Assembly (NCBI RefSeq): GCF_900108295.1
Contig: NZ_FNWK01000003.1
Coordinates: forward strand, 62,001 to 126,000
Origin: Sphingopyxis sp. YR583
GTDB lineage: Bacteria; Pseudomonadota; Alphaproteobacteria; Sphingomonadales; Sphingomonadaceae
DNA: 64,000 nucleotides
Reading direction: 5' to 3'
The position numbers were made by a program, and so were the translations under genes. The notes under the pieces were generated by a model, which saw nothing but the letters and a program-made list of their open reading frames with translations, was not told the DNA's origin and did no database searches. This document shows positions 17,826-26,725 of the stretch, piece after piece. Within the stretch, counting starts at the first letter, position 1. Each line of letters begins with the position of its first letter.

Positions 17826-20120
17826 TCAAAAGGCCGTCTTCAAGTTGACACCGACGGTGCGCGGCCGATTGACCGCGAGCGAGCGGGTCGTCGGCGTGGT
17901 GATCGCGGTTGAAGAGAAGGCATTGCCGACCGTGGCATGCGTGTTGAGCAAATTGTCGACGAAGAGCGACACGCGCCAGCGCTCGTCTTCATCATGCACG
18001 CCCAAGCGTAGATCGACGATCTGGTAGCTCTTGCGCGTGCGCCAGGGACTGGCGTCGTTATATTCTGCGAGGACGCTTGACGTGTGGCTGGCGTTGCCGA
18101 GGAGGAAGGCGTTCAGGCCGTTGCCGATCGGCTGGTCGTAGTTGAACGAAGCCGATGCGGTGAATTTGGGGACGTCGAGCAACCGGTCGCCCGCCTGGCC
18201 TGTCGTTCCCGCAACGGTATCTTTGAGCTTTGCGTCATTATATCCAAGATTCAGCCCGAGCGTCAGACTGTCGGACGCGCGCCAATTTGTCTCCAGCTCA
18301 AGCCCCCGGCTGACGGCCTTTCCGAAGTTGCCGGTAAAGTTGAACCCGCACTGCAGACTGACTTGCTGCTGAATCCGCGACCAGTCGATGTGATAGGCGG
18401 ACGCGTTCATCGTCACGCGTCGATCAGCAAATTGCGTCTTCGCGCCGATTTCGTAGCTCCAGAGCGAGTCCGGGTCATATTTTGTCGGTGCGCCCGAAAG
18501 CCCGAGCTCTGTCAGATAGGGCGCGCACACGGCAATCGGCACTGGCGCGAGCGCACCGCCGGCACGGAAGCCCTTCGACGCGCTCGCATACAGCAGGACA
18601 TTGTCGGTGACGTCGAAATCGACGCCGAACTTCGGCGTCACGCCGCTGGACTTCGAGGTACCGGCCGACTGGGTGGGCCCGCCATTGAACACGCCGTCCG
18701 ACGCGGAGTTGAAGTCTTCCTTCACTTCGAACCAGCGCAGGCCGCCGGTCACACGCAGGCGATCGCTGATGTTCCAGGTCGCCTGTCCGAACGCCGCGAC
18801 TTCTTCCGCCGCCGTGTTGCGCCGTCCTCTGAACAGCGTGTCGAAGCCGGTAAAGGGCGTGCCGAAAGCGTCGTTGAACGCGGCGGTCAGCGGCAGCTCA
18901 TTGCGCCGCTTCCGCTTATTTTCCTGGTAGTAGCCGCCGACGACAAATTCGATCGGCCCGATTTCACCCGAGAGGCGGACCTCCTGCGTGAAAATCGTCG
19001 TGCGGATGAACTGCGTTTCGCCGTGCGGGAATGCCGTGGTCTGAACGCCTGGCGCGATGAGGCCAAGAAGATAGTGGATGACGCGCGTTGTGTCCTCGGT
19101 ATCCTTGAAATCGCGGATGAAATAGGAGGAGGACGAGGTCAGTTCGAGATCACCGATTTCCTGCGCCGCAGTAAGGTTGTAAATCTGAACTTCGTCCTGC
19201 GAACGGTCGGGGATCATGCGCGCCTGGACCATATTGTCGTAGCTGCCCGGCGGGTCATCAAATGCGAAGGCGCCGTCGACCTTCTGGTTCTGATAATAAA
19301 CCGAAGGGGTGATGCGCAGCGTGTCGGTCGGCGTGATCGCCAGCGCCGCGCGAAAACCCCAGATGTCGTAGCTGTTGACGTTCTTCTTCGGCGCGACGGT
19401 CGGATCGATCGCAAGATAATTGTTCGGGTCGACCGCATAGCGGTCGATGTAACCATCCTCGAACTTGTAGAAGCCTACCACACGCAAAGCCGCAACGTCC
19501 TTGATGAGCGGCAAGTTGACGACGGCATTCGCCGCATAATTTGTCCCGCCGCTCTTGGTCGACGACAAGGTGAGGTCGCCGCGCGCTTCGAGTTCGTCGG
19601 TGTCGGGCTGGTTCGAGACATATTTGATCGCACCGCCCATCGATGCCGACCCGTAGAGCGTTCCCTGCGGACCCCGGAGGACTTCGACCCGATTAAGGTC
19701 AAAGGTCGACCCTTCGATGTTGGTCGCGACCGCCGAAACAGGCACTTCGTCGAGATAAAAACCGGTCGTTGCCTGCGATCCCGTCGTCGACGAGATCCCG
19801 CGGACGATGATCTGGGTGCGACCGGGTCCGGTGGTCGAGACCGCGACACCGGGCGTGAGGCGCGCGATGTCGGCGACATTGTCGATGCCCTGGTTTTCAA
19901 TGGCGGCACCTTCGATAGCCGCCACGCTCAGCGGAACATCCTGAATGCTGGCCGAACGCTTGGTCGCGGTCACAATGATTTCGTCGCGATAACCCGCGCC
20001 GTCACCTTCGGTGATGTCAGCCGTCTGCGCAAGGACTTGAACGGGCAAGGCCGCGATGGCGAGCAAGAGCGTTGCCCGCGACACATGCCCCAGAAGCACG
20101 GATTCAAAAGACGATTTCAT
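17826..20120 (-). CDS. TonB-dependent outer-membrane receptor (salicylate cluster)
   Basis: The 764-residue receptor has a signal peptide (cleavage near VLA-QT), a TonB box-like DEIIVTATKR, a plug domain (DVPLSVAAIEGAAIENQG, then VRGISSTTGSQ and RVEVLRGPQGTLYGSASMGG) and a 22-strand-type barrel ending in VGVNLKTAF. In sphingomonads such receptors import aromatic or other organic substrates as well as siderophores. Its position between the exported cupin and the hydroxylase genes suggests uptake of the pathway substrate. Confidence 0.93.
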   Translation of the reverse strand: MKSSFESVLLGHVSRATLLLAIAALPVQVLAQTADITEGDGAGYRDEIIVTATKRSASIQDVPLSVAAIEGAAIENQGIDNVADIARLTPGVAVSTTGPGRTQIIVRGISSTTGSQATTGFYLDEVPVSAVATNIEGSTFDLNRVEVLRGPQGTLYGSASMGGAIKYVSNQPDTDELEARGDLTLSSTKSGGTNYAANAVVNLPLIKDVAALRVVGFYKFEDGYIDRYAVDPNNYLAIDPTVAPKKNVNSYDIWGFRAALAITPTDTLRITPSVYYQNQKVDGAFAFDDPPGSYDNMVQARMIPDRSQDEVQIYNLTAAQEIGDLELTSSSSYFIRDFKDTEDTTRVIHYLLGLIAPGVQTTAFPHGETQFIRTTIFTQEVRLSGEIGPIEFVVGGYYQENKRKRRNELPLTAAFNDAFGTPFTGFDTLFRGRRNTAAEEVAAFGQATWNISDRLRVTGGLRWFEVKEDFNSASDGVFNGGPTQSAGTSKSSGVTPKFGVDFDVTDNVLLYASASKGFRAGGALAPVPIAVCAPYLTELGLSGAPTKYDPDSLWSYEIGAKTQFADRRVTMNASAYHIDWSRIQQQVSLQCGFNFTGNFGKAVSRGLELETNWRASDSLTLGLNLGYNDAKLKDTVAGTTGQAGDRLLDVPKFTASASFNYDQPIGNGLNAFLLGNASHTSSVLAEYNDASPWRTRKSYQIVDLRLGVHDEDERWRVSLFVDNLLNTHATVGNAFSSTAITTPTTRSLAVNRPRTVGVNLKTAF

Positions 20121-20260
20121 GGTAACCCCCTGTCTCTATTTTTCGATAAGGCCTCGCGCTGCGGGGCCGCTGAAACTCGCCGTCGCGAGCGGGTCTTTCG
20201 GAGGCGAGCTTCCTCCATCCCAGGAGCAAGCTCGCCGAGTTCTTCCCTTTGTTTGAAGCG

Positions 20261-20279
20261 GCGGCGCCTCAGGCGCCGC
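20261..20279 (-). terminator. GC-rich hairpin between the cupin and TonB genes
   Basis: GCGGCGCC (20261-20268) and GGCGCCGC (20272-20279) form an 8-bp stem with a 3-nt loop, 10 bp after the cupin stop codon. On the minus strand it is followed by CGCTTCAAAC rather than a U-run, so it may attenuate rather than fully end transcription into the TonB gene. Confidence 0.5.
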
Positions 20280-20288
20280 GCCGTACCA

Positions 20289-20750
20289 TCAGCAGTTCGT
20301 CGGCGACGGTTGACCGATCGGGCACCGCGATGCGTCCACGAAGGACACTTTCCGCAGCTCGCCCTCGGTAATCGTGATGATCGCCGGCGTGTTCGCCGCG
20401 GTCGAAATGATCACGCCCGGCTCGAGGACGTGCGTGCCATGACCCTGGATCCAGACTGTGCCCTTGCCGTGAGTCACGACAAAGACTTCGGCGCGCGGAC
20501 CTTCGCTCCGATAGGCACCGGGACCGGCTTTCCAGATTCCCATGTAGCTGCCTTCCATTCCGGGAACGCCCGCCAACGGACGTCCCTCGGACTGGCCCTT
20601 GCCGTCCTGCGACTTCATGCGCGGGATGAAGCCTTCGTTGTCCGACGCGGAGACAGCGGGTTCGTAAACCGGTTTAGGGGCCTTTGCCTCTTCGGCATGG
20701 ACCATGGTGGCCGACGCCATGAGCGCGATTGCTGCAGCGATCTTCTTCAC
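20289..20750 (-). CDS. Exported cupin-domain protein
   Basis: A 153-residue protein with a signal peptide (VKKIAAAIALMASATMVHA-EE) followed by a single cupin-like beta barrel (GSYMGIWKAGPGAYRSEGPRAEVFVVTHGKGTVWIQG, then VLEPGVIISTAANTPAIITI). The canonical His metal ligands of cupin motif 1 are not evident, so it may be a binding rather than a catalytic protein. The start is GTG 20750 with GGAG upstream. The frame extends to 20927 but would overlap the flavoprotein gene and lose the signal peptide. It lies 70 bp after the exported FAD oxidoreductase. Confidence 0.75.
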   Translation of the reverse strand: MKKIAAAIALMASATMVHAEEAKAPKPVYEPAVSASDNEGFIPRMKSQDGKGQSEGRPLAGVPGMEGSYMGIWKAGPGAYRSEGPRAEVFVVTHGKGTVWIQGHGTHVLEPGVIISTAANTPAIITITEGELRKVSFVDASRCPIGQPSPTNC

Positions 20751-20820
20751 GTTTATTCTCCTGCTCGAATAGATTGACGGGTCGTTGGAACGCATTGCGA
20801 GTCCAGCATTGGCGCGCTGG

Positions 20821-22242
20821 TCAGCCTGACCCGTCCTTGAAATCATAATAGGCCACCGCAGGCGGCACGAACCAGTCGGATCGGCCGACATAGCCGTAGA
20901 ATGTGGGCGGCGGGCCTGAAGCCGCAAACACGGTTTTGCCCTCTGCCTGCCCCATCATCCGGAGGGCCGTCTTGTGCCCAAGCCAATGCAGCTTCCCGAT
21001 TCCCGATCCGTTGTCTCCGGTCAGATAGGTGACGCCTTCGTCGTCTTCGAAGATATGCTTCTGGAAATCCCAGGTCATCCCGAAGATACCCTGCCATGCG
21101 TGCGTCGCACGAATGGGACCCAGTTGTGGCAGAATTTCTTCGCCAACCCGGCACAGATCGACTGCCATGGCCTCGAGCGATGCGTATCGCACACCCGTCC
21201 TTCCGTTGATGAGAAGGCGCTTTCCGTCAGGCGTTGGAACGATGATATTGAAGTTGGTCTTGCTGTTCTTCATCGACATCGGGCGCTCCCATACCGATGC
21301 CATCTGGTCGGGCGTAAGCGGAGGGGTCGAGATGACCCATGAGCTGACCGGCAGCACGTTGCTCAGCGCGCCGAACCCGGGAGCGCCGTAGCCACCGACC
21401 GCAATCAGCACTTTCTTTGCGGTAACCTTGCCACGATTTGTCGTTACGATGTAGCGGTTGCTCGCTTCGCGCTCGATGTCCTCGACGCGCGTCTGGCCAA
21501 CAACATGCGCGCCCTTGGCGACGGCGCCGAGATAATTGCCATGCGCGAGCCGGGCTGGCTGGAGATAAAGCGCGTCAGGGAGATAAATCCCGCCATGCGA
21601 TGCCGTCGGCGAATTGAAGAAGCGCTTGCCTTCGCCCGGCTCGACAATTTCATAGCGGAATTTGGGATAGGCATCATGGGTCGCTTTGACCCCCGCCTTC
21701 ATCTCGTCGAAATGCGAGGGATGAAAGGCCGAGTTGTACCGGCCCGAACGCACTGCCGCATCAATCGAATCCTCGGCCATGATTTGGCGAAGATAAGCGG
21801 TGCTCTCGAGATACTCATCGAAACGTGCGCGACCTTCGGGCGTGGAGAGTTGCCCGCCGCCTTCGAAGGCCTGGCCGAAAAACCCCATGTTGCGTGAGCT
21901 CGCACCGTAAAAGGGGCGCTCGGCGTCGACGATCAGAACCTTGGCACCGTTCGCAGCCAGCGTGCGGCCTGCAGAAAGACCCGAAAATCCGGCTCCGACA
22001 ATCAGGAAGTCGACATCGTCAATAAGGTCGCCCTGCGACGGCGGCGTAACGCCGAGTTCATCCCACCAATAGGGAACGGCGCGAAAACCCGGCGCAAGCG
22101 CCCTCTCGATCTCCGCCTTGCTCGCCGTTTTAGGTCGTCCCATCAGGGCGACACCGATCGCAGCGGCACCCGCTGCTGCGGCTCCGCTAATGAGAAGTTT
22201 CCGCCGACTAAACCGCGTGCCCGATTCGCTTGAACTTCCCAT
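20821..22242 (-). CDS. TAT-exported FAD-dependent (DAO-fold) oxidoreductase
   Basis: A 473-residue protein with an N-terminal twin-arginine-like leader (FSRRKLLISG plus an Ala/Gly-rich helix). The Rossmann motif DFLIVGAGFSGLSAGRTLAANGAKVLIVDAE binds FAD and is followed by SSRNMGFFGQ. The C-terminal part (GIFGMTWDFQKHIFEDDEGVTYLTGDNGSGIG) matches D-amino-acid oxidase/glycine oxidase-type flavoproteins. The leader predicts folded export to the periplasm, unusual for this family. It is the first gene of the minus-strand cluster with the exported cupin and TonB receptor, suggesting a periplasmic oxidation step. The substrate is unknown. Confidence 0.82.
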   Translation of the reverse strand: MGSSSESGTRFSRRKLLISGAAAAGAAAIGVALMGRPKTASKAEIERALAPGFRAVPYWWDELGVTPPSQGDLIDDVDFLIVGAGFSGLSAGRTLAANGAKVLIVDAERPFYGASSRNMGFFGQAFEGGGQLSTPEGRARFDEYLESTAYLRQIMAEDSIDAAVRSGRYNSAFHPSHFDEMKAGVKATHDAYPKFRYEIVEPGEGKRFFNSPTASHGGIYLPDALYLQPARLAHGNYLGAVAKGAHVVGQTRVEDIEREASNRYIVTTNRGKVTAKKVLIAVGGYGAPGFGALSNVLPVSSWVISTPPLTPDQMASVWERPMSMKNSKTNFNIIVPTPDGKRLLINGRTGVRYASLEAMAVDLCRVGEEILPQLGPIRATHAWQGIFGMTWDFQKHIFEDDEGVTYLTGDNGSGIGKLHWLGHKTALRMMGQAEGKTVFAASGPPPTFYGYVGRSDWFVPPAVAYYDFKDGSG

Positions 22243-22578
22243 TAATCGTCCCCTTTGCGCCGCTTTCGGACACTTTCGTTCCCCCTTCTTAGCGCCAGAT
22301 ATTTCGCACAGTCAAATCAATTATGCATAGCGTAATTCTCTCCCGCGATTGCTGCGGCGACTGTCGATCATTTTTGGCGCCTGGCGCGGCCGATACAGGA
22401 GCGGGGCGCTTGAGGGAGCGTCGTGGCGCCGATTACCAGCTCCGCGGTGCCTCGGAGTCCGACAGCCTCTAGCTCCTCTCAGGGGACGAACGTTCGGAGC
22501 GGTTCCCCGCGCATGCAAAGTCGCCAATCCACGAGTACCGCCTTCCGGATCCTGCCCGCCTACGTAGCGCCAGCCCCA
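22243..22578. other. Intergenic stretch upstream of the DAO-type gene
   Basis: About 330 bp without a supported gene. It is expected to hold the promoter of the salicylate cluster and contains the weak operator-like palindrome at 22322-22334. Open frames here have no recognisable family sequence. Confidence 0.4.
22322..22334. promoter_or_regulatory. Weak copy of the shared palindrome
   Basis: TATGCATAGCGTA, which reads TACGCTATGCATA on the minus strand. It resembles the TAYGCTANCRTA motif found in other promoters but has one extra base in the centre. It lies 80 bp upstream of the TAT-exported flavoprotein start, a sensible operator position. Confidence 0.3.
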
Positions 22579-22909
22579 TCAGCCGACTTTATTGACGACG
22601 ACGATCTTCCCGCCCGCAGCGTTTTGTTCCCTCGTCCGGTGCGTATCGACGATGCCGCCCAGCCCAAAGGCCTTGCCCAGCCTGATGGGGAGCGTCCCCG
22701 CCGCGACCTCATCGACGAGCTGCTGGAATGGCATCGCGAGGAAATCGTCAACGTCGCCCGAATAGGTGTTCAGCGACACCCCCGTCGGGATGACATTCAT
22801 CGGGGCGACCTGTCGAGCGACCAGCGGTCACCTACAATACCCGACATGCAAACGATGCCCGGCTCGCGCACGGCCGCAAGAGAGTCCGATAGCGTGATTG
22901 TTCCTCCGC
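22579..22909 (-). pseudogene. Remnant of a zinc-type alcohol dehydrogenase/quinone reductase (MDR)
   Basis: Only the C-terminal third of a medium-chain dehydrogenase is left. One frame reads TITLSDSLAAVREPGIVCMSG then IVGDRWSL. After a frameshift near 22800 it continues MNVIPTGVSLNTYSGDVDDF, ELVDEVAAG-like FQQLVDEVAAGTLPIRLG and the terminal AGGKIVVV. The N-terminal catalytic and cofactor domains are missing, replaced by remnants of a GMC oxidoreductase. It is a decayed gene. Confidence 0.75.
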
Positions 22910-23600
22910 CGCCGAAGGATCGTCTTCGGCGCCCATCCGCAATGTTTCCACCGGCTGGTACACCGTCCCGATGTGCTTCGACATGCCCGCAAGTTCGGCG
23001 TCACTTGCCGCTGCTGGTGGAATTACAGCATCTGCCCAAGGTGCGAGGACGGGCGCGGTGGCGATGCGATGTGCCACACGGAGCCCGGTAACCGATGTCG
23101 CGACGTCGGCCCTTTCGCTCGGGTGGCGCGGGTCGATCAGCGGCTTGTGAGCTCGATCGGCCGAGGGCGAGCCGCACCGTGCCGCGGCTCGACGGCTGTA
23201 GCAGAACGCCCGATCCTCGGTCCCGATCGGCCTGCACGGTCGGAACCATCACCGAAGCTGTCGGGAGAGCTGTCGTAGGACATCGGAAGTTCGAGGTCGG
23301 GAAGCGGGCCGCCGGACAGAGTTGCCCAACCCACGCCATTTACGGGAAAATAGCTGGACGGTCCGGCGTGGTCGCGCTGCCATTGCGCGTCTCGGCTTCG
23401 CCCAATCCGAGCGGCACCGAATTGGAGACGCCATCGGCGGATTGCGTGTAGACGTGCGCATAGATGTGGTCTTGAAGATTGGCACCGACGGCGGCGCATC
23501 GACGATCACGTCGATACCCCGCGATTCGAGATCTTCGCGCGGGCCGACTCCGGACAGCATGAAGATCTGCGGCCCGTTGAACGTGCCAGCCGACACCGGA
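22910..23600 (-). pseudogene. Frameshifted remnant of a GMC-family oxidoreductase
   Basis: Fragments of a glucose-methanol-choline oxidoreductase occur in all three minus frames, in collinear order. SAGTFNGPQIFMLSGVGPRE (~23595) is the GMC signature. ANLQDHIYAHVYTQ follows in a second frame (~23485), then VNGVGWATLSGGPLPDLELP, then VPTVQADRDRGS and finally SDAELAGMSKHIGTVYQPVE near 22985. At least three frameshifts separate them, and the N-terminal FAD-binding part and the extreme C-terminus are absent. The gene cannot make a functional enzyme. Confidence 0.8.
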
Positions 23601-23602
23601 CG

Positions 23603-24307
23603 TTAGGGAGCAGGCATAACCCGAAGATTGCGAAAGTGGGCGATTGTACCGGTTTCAAGCCATACGCCGACCCCGCCACGTTGTTCGGCTCCCAGCTTAA
23701 GATCCTACACCACGAAGGCCGGGCGTGGGCTGCCATCGAGATAGAGCGTAGCGGTCATACCCTGGATGACGATCCGCATCGTGATCCAGCGTCCAGTGCT
23801 AATCTCGGCGTAGGTCTCGTACTTCTCCGGCGCTTCCCGGCGCAGACGATCGAAGCGATAATCGGGATAGGCCGCATATTGCACGCTATGGTTCCGCCGC
23901 ACCTGATCCAGTGACATGCTATTGGTTGGCCGCAGGTAGATGCTTTCGAACCGGCCAGCGCGATCAATTCGAAAAGCAAGGCCGATAAAGCCGCGTGCAT
24001 AATCGGGAGCGTCCGGTGCGAGATCGCTCGCAACTTCGACTTCGACGGTGCCATTCTGAAAGTCTAACGGCAACCATGCCATGAAGTTACGGTCGCTCAG
24101 TTTCTCCCTTGAGGGATCCTGGTACGCCGACGAGGGCATCCGCATTTCTAACGATGCCACCCCGTCGTAGCTGCTGCGCCGTAGGGTCACTCCCGACAGC
24201 CGGAATTCGCTAAGTTCAGGTTCGGCTACCGGAACCTGCGCCGATGCAGTGGCAGTTCCGGATACCGTCGCGAGTAAGAAGCTTGCGACCAGACGCTTGA
24301 TGATCAC
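23603..24307 (-). pseudogene. Secreted LamG/concanavalin-like protein interrupted by an amber codon
   Basis: Started at GTG 24307, the frame encodes a signal peptide (VIIKRLVASFLLATVSGTAT) and a beta-sandwich domain (NGTVEVEVASDLAPDAPDYA, RGFIGLAFRIDRAGRFESIY, ISTGRWITMRIVIQGMTATLY). A TAG at 23707-23705 ends it after PRPAFVV. The same frame then continues for 33 sense codons with family-like sequence (DLKLGAEQRGGVGVWLETGT, then AHFRNLRV) to TAA at 23603. The tail is the expected final strands of the domain, so this is a single nonsense mutation in a once intact gene, or a readthrough product. Precise family and function unknown. Confidence 0.7.
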
Positions 24308-24938
24308 TCGACCAGAAGTTCCACGATATCCCGCGCGAATGCCGGACTCCTCAACACCACGACGTGATGTGGCTACTGCCTGAAATGCAGCGAGGGTGTA
24401 GAGGTATTGGTACATCAAAAACTCCTCGCTTCAAGAAGCCGACAGTTGGCTTGCGGAAGCACGCCTTGGGTCCGATAGCAACGACAGCCTACGCTACTCA
24501 CGTCCGACCTCTTCGGTTTCTGATAATCGAATCTCCAGAACAGACCTGCAAAGTGAGGAGCGGGATTCAGGACCAGATCGTCCTTAGCATCGGCTTCGGC
24601 ATGGCGACCCGAAGAAGCCTCAATCCACAATGTCGAAGGCTAGCGTGGTTCTCTTGATGAAAATAGTATCCTTTGAAATACGATCAGTTGAATTCACACC
24701 CACGCCGTGCCAGCCGATGCCAGCTTAGCGGACTATCTAAAGACCGATGAGCAGCGGGAGGCTAAACATCCGTTTCGCCAGATGCGCCTCCGAAGGCGGG
24801 TGCACTAACGGATTTCCCCTTGCGCTAAGCCATCTGCTATATAATATGCTAGCGTACCAACGAAGGACAATCGTTCAGCGGCAATCGAACGATGCGCGAC
24901 CCGCGCCTGCTGGCATGTAGAGAAAGTGAGAGCAGATC
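24308..24938. other. AT-richer intergenic region before the BKACE gene
   Basis: About 630 bp with no supported gene; it is visibly less GC-rich than its surroundings. The right end carries the palindromic site at 24845 and presumably the promoter of the BKACE unit. Short open frames (for example minus strand 24415-24630) have no recognised family features. Confidence 0.4.
24845..24856. promoter_or_regulatory. Shared palindromic site upstream of the BKACE gene
   Basis: TATGCTAGCGTA followed by CCA, 82 bp before the start at 24939. It matches TAYGCTANCRTA at all positions and is close to a perfect dyad. Confidence 0.6.
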
Positions 24939-25871
24939 ATGAAAAAGGCAGACCGGGTTATCATCACTTGCGCTATAACCGGATCAATTCACACGCCAAC
25001 GATGACACCGTTTTTGCCTGTTACCCCTGATGAAATCGCCGCCGAAGCGATCGCAGCGGCAGAGGCGGGGGCCGCGATGATCCATCTGCACGCGCGTGAC
25101 CCCGAAACCGGGCGGCCCAATCAAGATCCAGCGCTTTTTCGTCAGTTTATGCCGCGAATTAAACAATCAACTGACGCCATTCTCAACATCACTACCGGAG
25201 GTGGCCTCGGCATGAGTCTGGAAGACCGCCTCGCACCGACCAAGGCGCTCCAGCCCGAGGTCTGCTCGATGAACATGGGATCGATCAATTTTAACATATC
25301 GGGCGCAGGCGCGCGGATAAGCGAATGGAAATTTGACTGGGAAAAGCCATACCTCGATATGACCAAGGATTTCATCCTCTCGAACACCTTCGCACAAATC
25401 GAAAGCGCAATGACCCAATGCTCTGCGCAGGGCACGCGTTTTGAGTTCGAATGCTATGATATCGCTCATCTCTACAACCTCGCTCACTTCGTCGATCGCA
25501 AGATCGTTGAGCCACCGTTCTTCGTCCAGGGGGTATTCGGTATTCTTGGCGGCATCGGCGCCGATCCCGAAAATGTCATGCACATGAAAAGCACTGCAGA
25601 CCGGCTTTTCGGTGAGGATTATCTTTTTTCACTTCTAGCAGCGGGACGGCACCAAATGCGTCTTACCACGCTTTCCGCATTGTTAGGTGGCTCGGTAAGG
25701 GTCGGGCTCGAAGACAGCATTTATCTCGGCAAGGGGGAGCTGGCGGTATCGAATGCCGATCAGGTTTCCAAGATACGGCGCATTCTCGAAGAGCTCGGAT
25801 TGACGGTTGCGACGCCTTCGGAGGCGCGGTTTCTAATGAGCACCAAAGGCGGCGATAATGTAGCCTTCTGA
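24939..25871 (+). CDS. Beta-keto acid cleavage enzyme (BKACE/Kce family)
   Basis: A 310-residue TIM-barrel, zinc-dependent enzyme of the former DUF849 family. Members condense a beta-keto acid with acetyl-CoA to give acetoacetate and a new acyl-CoA. The zinc motif appears as MIHLHARDP near residues 47-55, preceded by the conserved IITCAITGSIHTP start. Further family signatures are ILNITTGGG, FECYDIAHLYNL and the C-terminal SVRVGLEDSIYLGKGELA. It forms a two-gene unit with the E2-like acyltransferase 107 bp downstream. The keto acid substrate cannot be told from sequence. Confidence 0.9.
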   Translation: MKKADRVIITCAITGSIHTPTMTPFLPVTPDEIAAEAIAAAEAGAAMIHLHARDPETGRPNQDPALFRQFMPRIKQSTDAILNITTGGGLGMSLEDRLAPTKALQPEVCSMNMGSINFNISGAGARISEWKFDWEKPYLDMTKDFILSNTFAQIESAMTQCSAQGTRFEFECYDIAHLYNLAHFVDRKIVEPPFFVQGVFGILGGIGADPENVMHMKSTADRLFGEDYLFSLLAAGRHQMRLTTLSALLGGSVRVGLEDSIYLGKGELAVSNADQVSKIRRILEELGLTVATPSEARFLMSTKGGDNVAF

Positions 25872-25978
25872 TGAGAGCTGCGCTGGTAATCAGCGTCCGC
25901 GCTTTCGTTGATACTTGTCCGGCAGTCCTCAACTTTCTCAGCTGGAAAATGCGGCACTTCTAACGAAGGGACCTTCAA

Positions 25979-26725
25979 ATGACAGATTTCATCGCCTCGC
26001 TTCCTCCTTGGCCCGAAGCAGATTTTGCTGCGTTTGGAAATGTCGAGGTCAAACCGCGGACGAAAATGCAACAGTTGGTTGGTCGCTTCCTCGGCCGCAA
26101 CTGGATACGCGTTCCGCACGTCACCCATCATGATGAGATCGACGTCACTGACCTCGAACTGCGACGTGGGGCGTGGAACCAGGATAACCCCGGTGCCAAG
26201 ATGAGTCCGGTCATTCCGTTGGTCAAAGCGCTTGCCCTGACCCTGACAAAATTCCCACATTTTGCAGCATCCCTTGATGCGAGCGGGGAAAAATTGATAG
26301 AGAAGCGCTACGCGCATATCGGGGTCGCGGTGGATGTTCCAGGTGGGCTACTCGTGCCTGTGTTGCGCGACTGCGACAAAAAGAGCCTGTCTCAAATTAG
26401 CACCGAGCTTGCGGCCATCGCCGAAAAAGCACGGACGAAGGGCCTTACCATGCAGGAGATGGCCGGCGGTTGTATTTCACTCTCGTCGCTCGGCCATATC
26501 GGGGGAACGGCCTTCACTCCCATCATAAACGCCCCCGAGGTTGCAATTTTGGGGCTGACGAAGTTGCAGCTGCGAGCGTGTCCCGCCAAAAATGACGGCG
26601 CGATCGAATGGCGGCCGCACCTCCCCGTTTCGCTAAGCTACGACCACCGCGTCATCAATGGCGCCGACGCAGCTCGTTTCGTTGTGGCTCTAGGCCATCA
26701 ACTGTCCGAAGTTCAGTTCGCGTAG
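25979..26725 (+). CDS. Stand-alone 2-oxo acid dehydrogenase E2 catalytic domain
   Basis: The 248-residue protein is only the acyltransferase core of an E2 component, with no lipoyl domain and no E1/E3-binding domain. Motifs present are VKALALTLTKFPHFAASLD, YAHIGVAVDVPGGLLVPVLRD, GGCISLSSLGHIGGTAFTPI and the active-site segment SYDHRVINGADAARF with the catalytic His. Asn stands where many E2s have Asp. With no lipoyl arm it probably transfers an acyl group from CoA to some other acceptor, or is structural. It follows the BKACE gene, with GAAGGGA upstream of the ATG. Confidence 0.85.
   Translation: MTDFIASLPPWPEADFAAFGNVEVKPRTKMQQLVGRFLGRNWIRVPHVTHHDEIDVTDLELRRGAWNQDNPGAKMSPVIPLVKALALTLTKFPHFAASLDASGEKLIEKRYAHIGVAVDVPGGLLVPVLRDCDKKSLSQISTELAAIAEKARTKGLTMQEMAGGCISLSSLGHIGGTAFTPIINAPEVAILGLTKLQLRACPAKNDGAIEWRPHLPVSLSYDHRVINGADAARFVVALGHQLSEVQFA

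Noticed and set aside
18084..20777. A very long plus-strand open frame (897 codons) opposite the TonB receptor and cupin genes
   Set aside because: It is antisense to two genes with clear family sequence. Its Arg-rich composition is typical of frames mirrored from GC-rich coding DNA, and no domain is visible.
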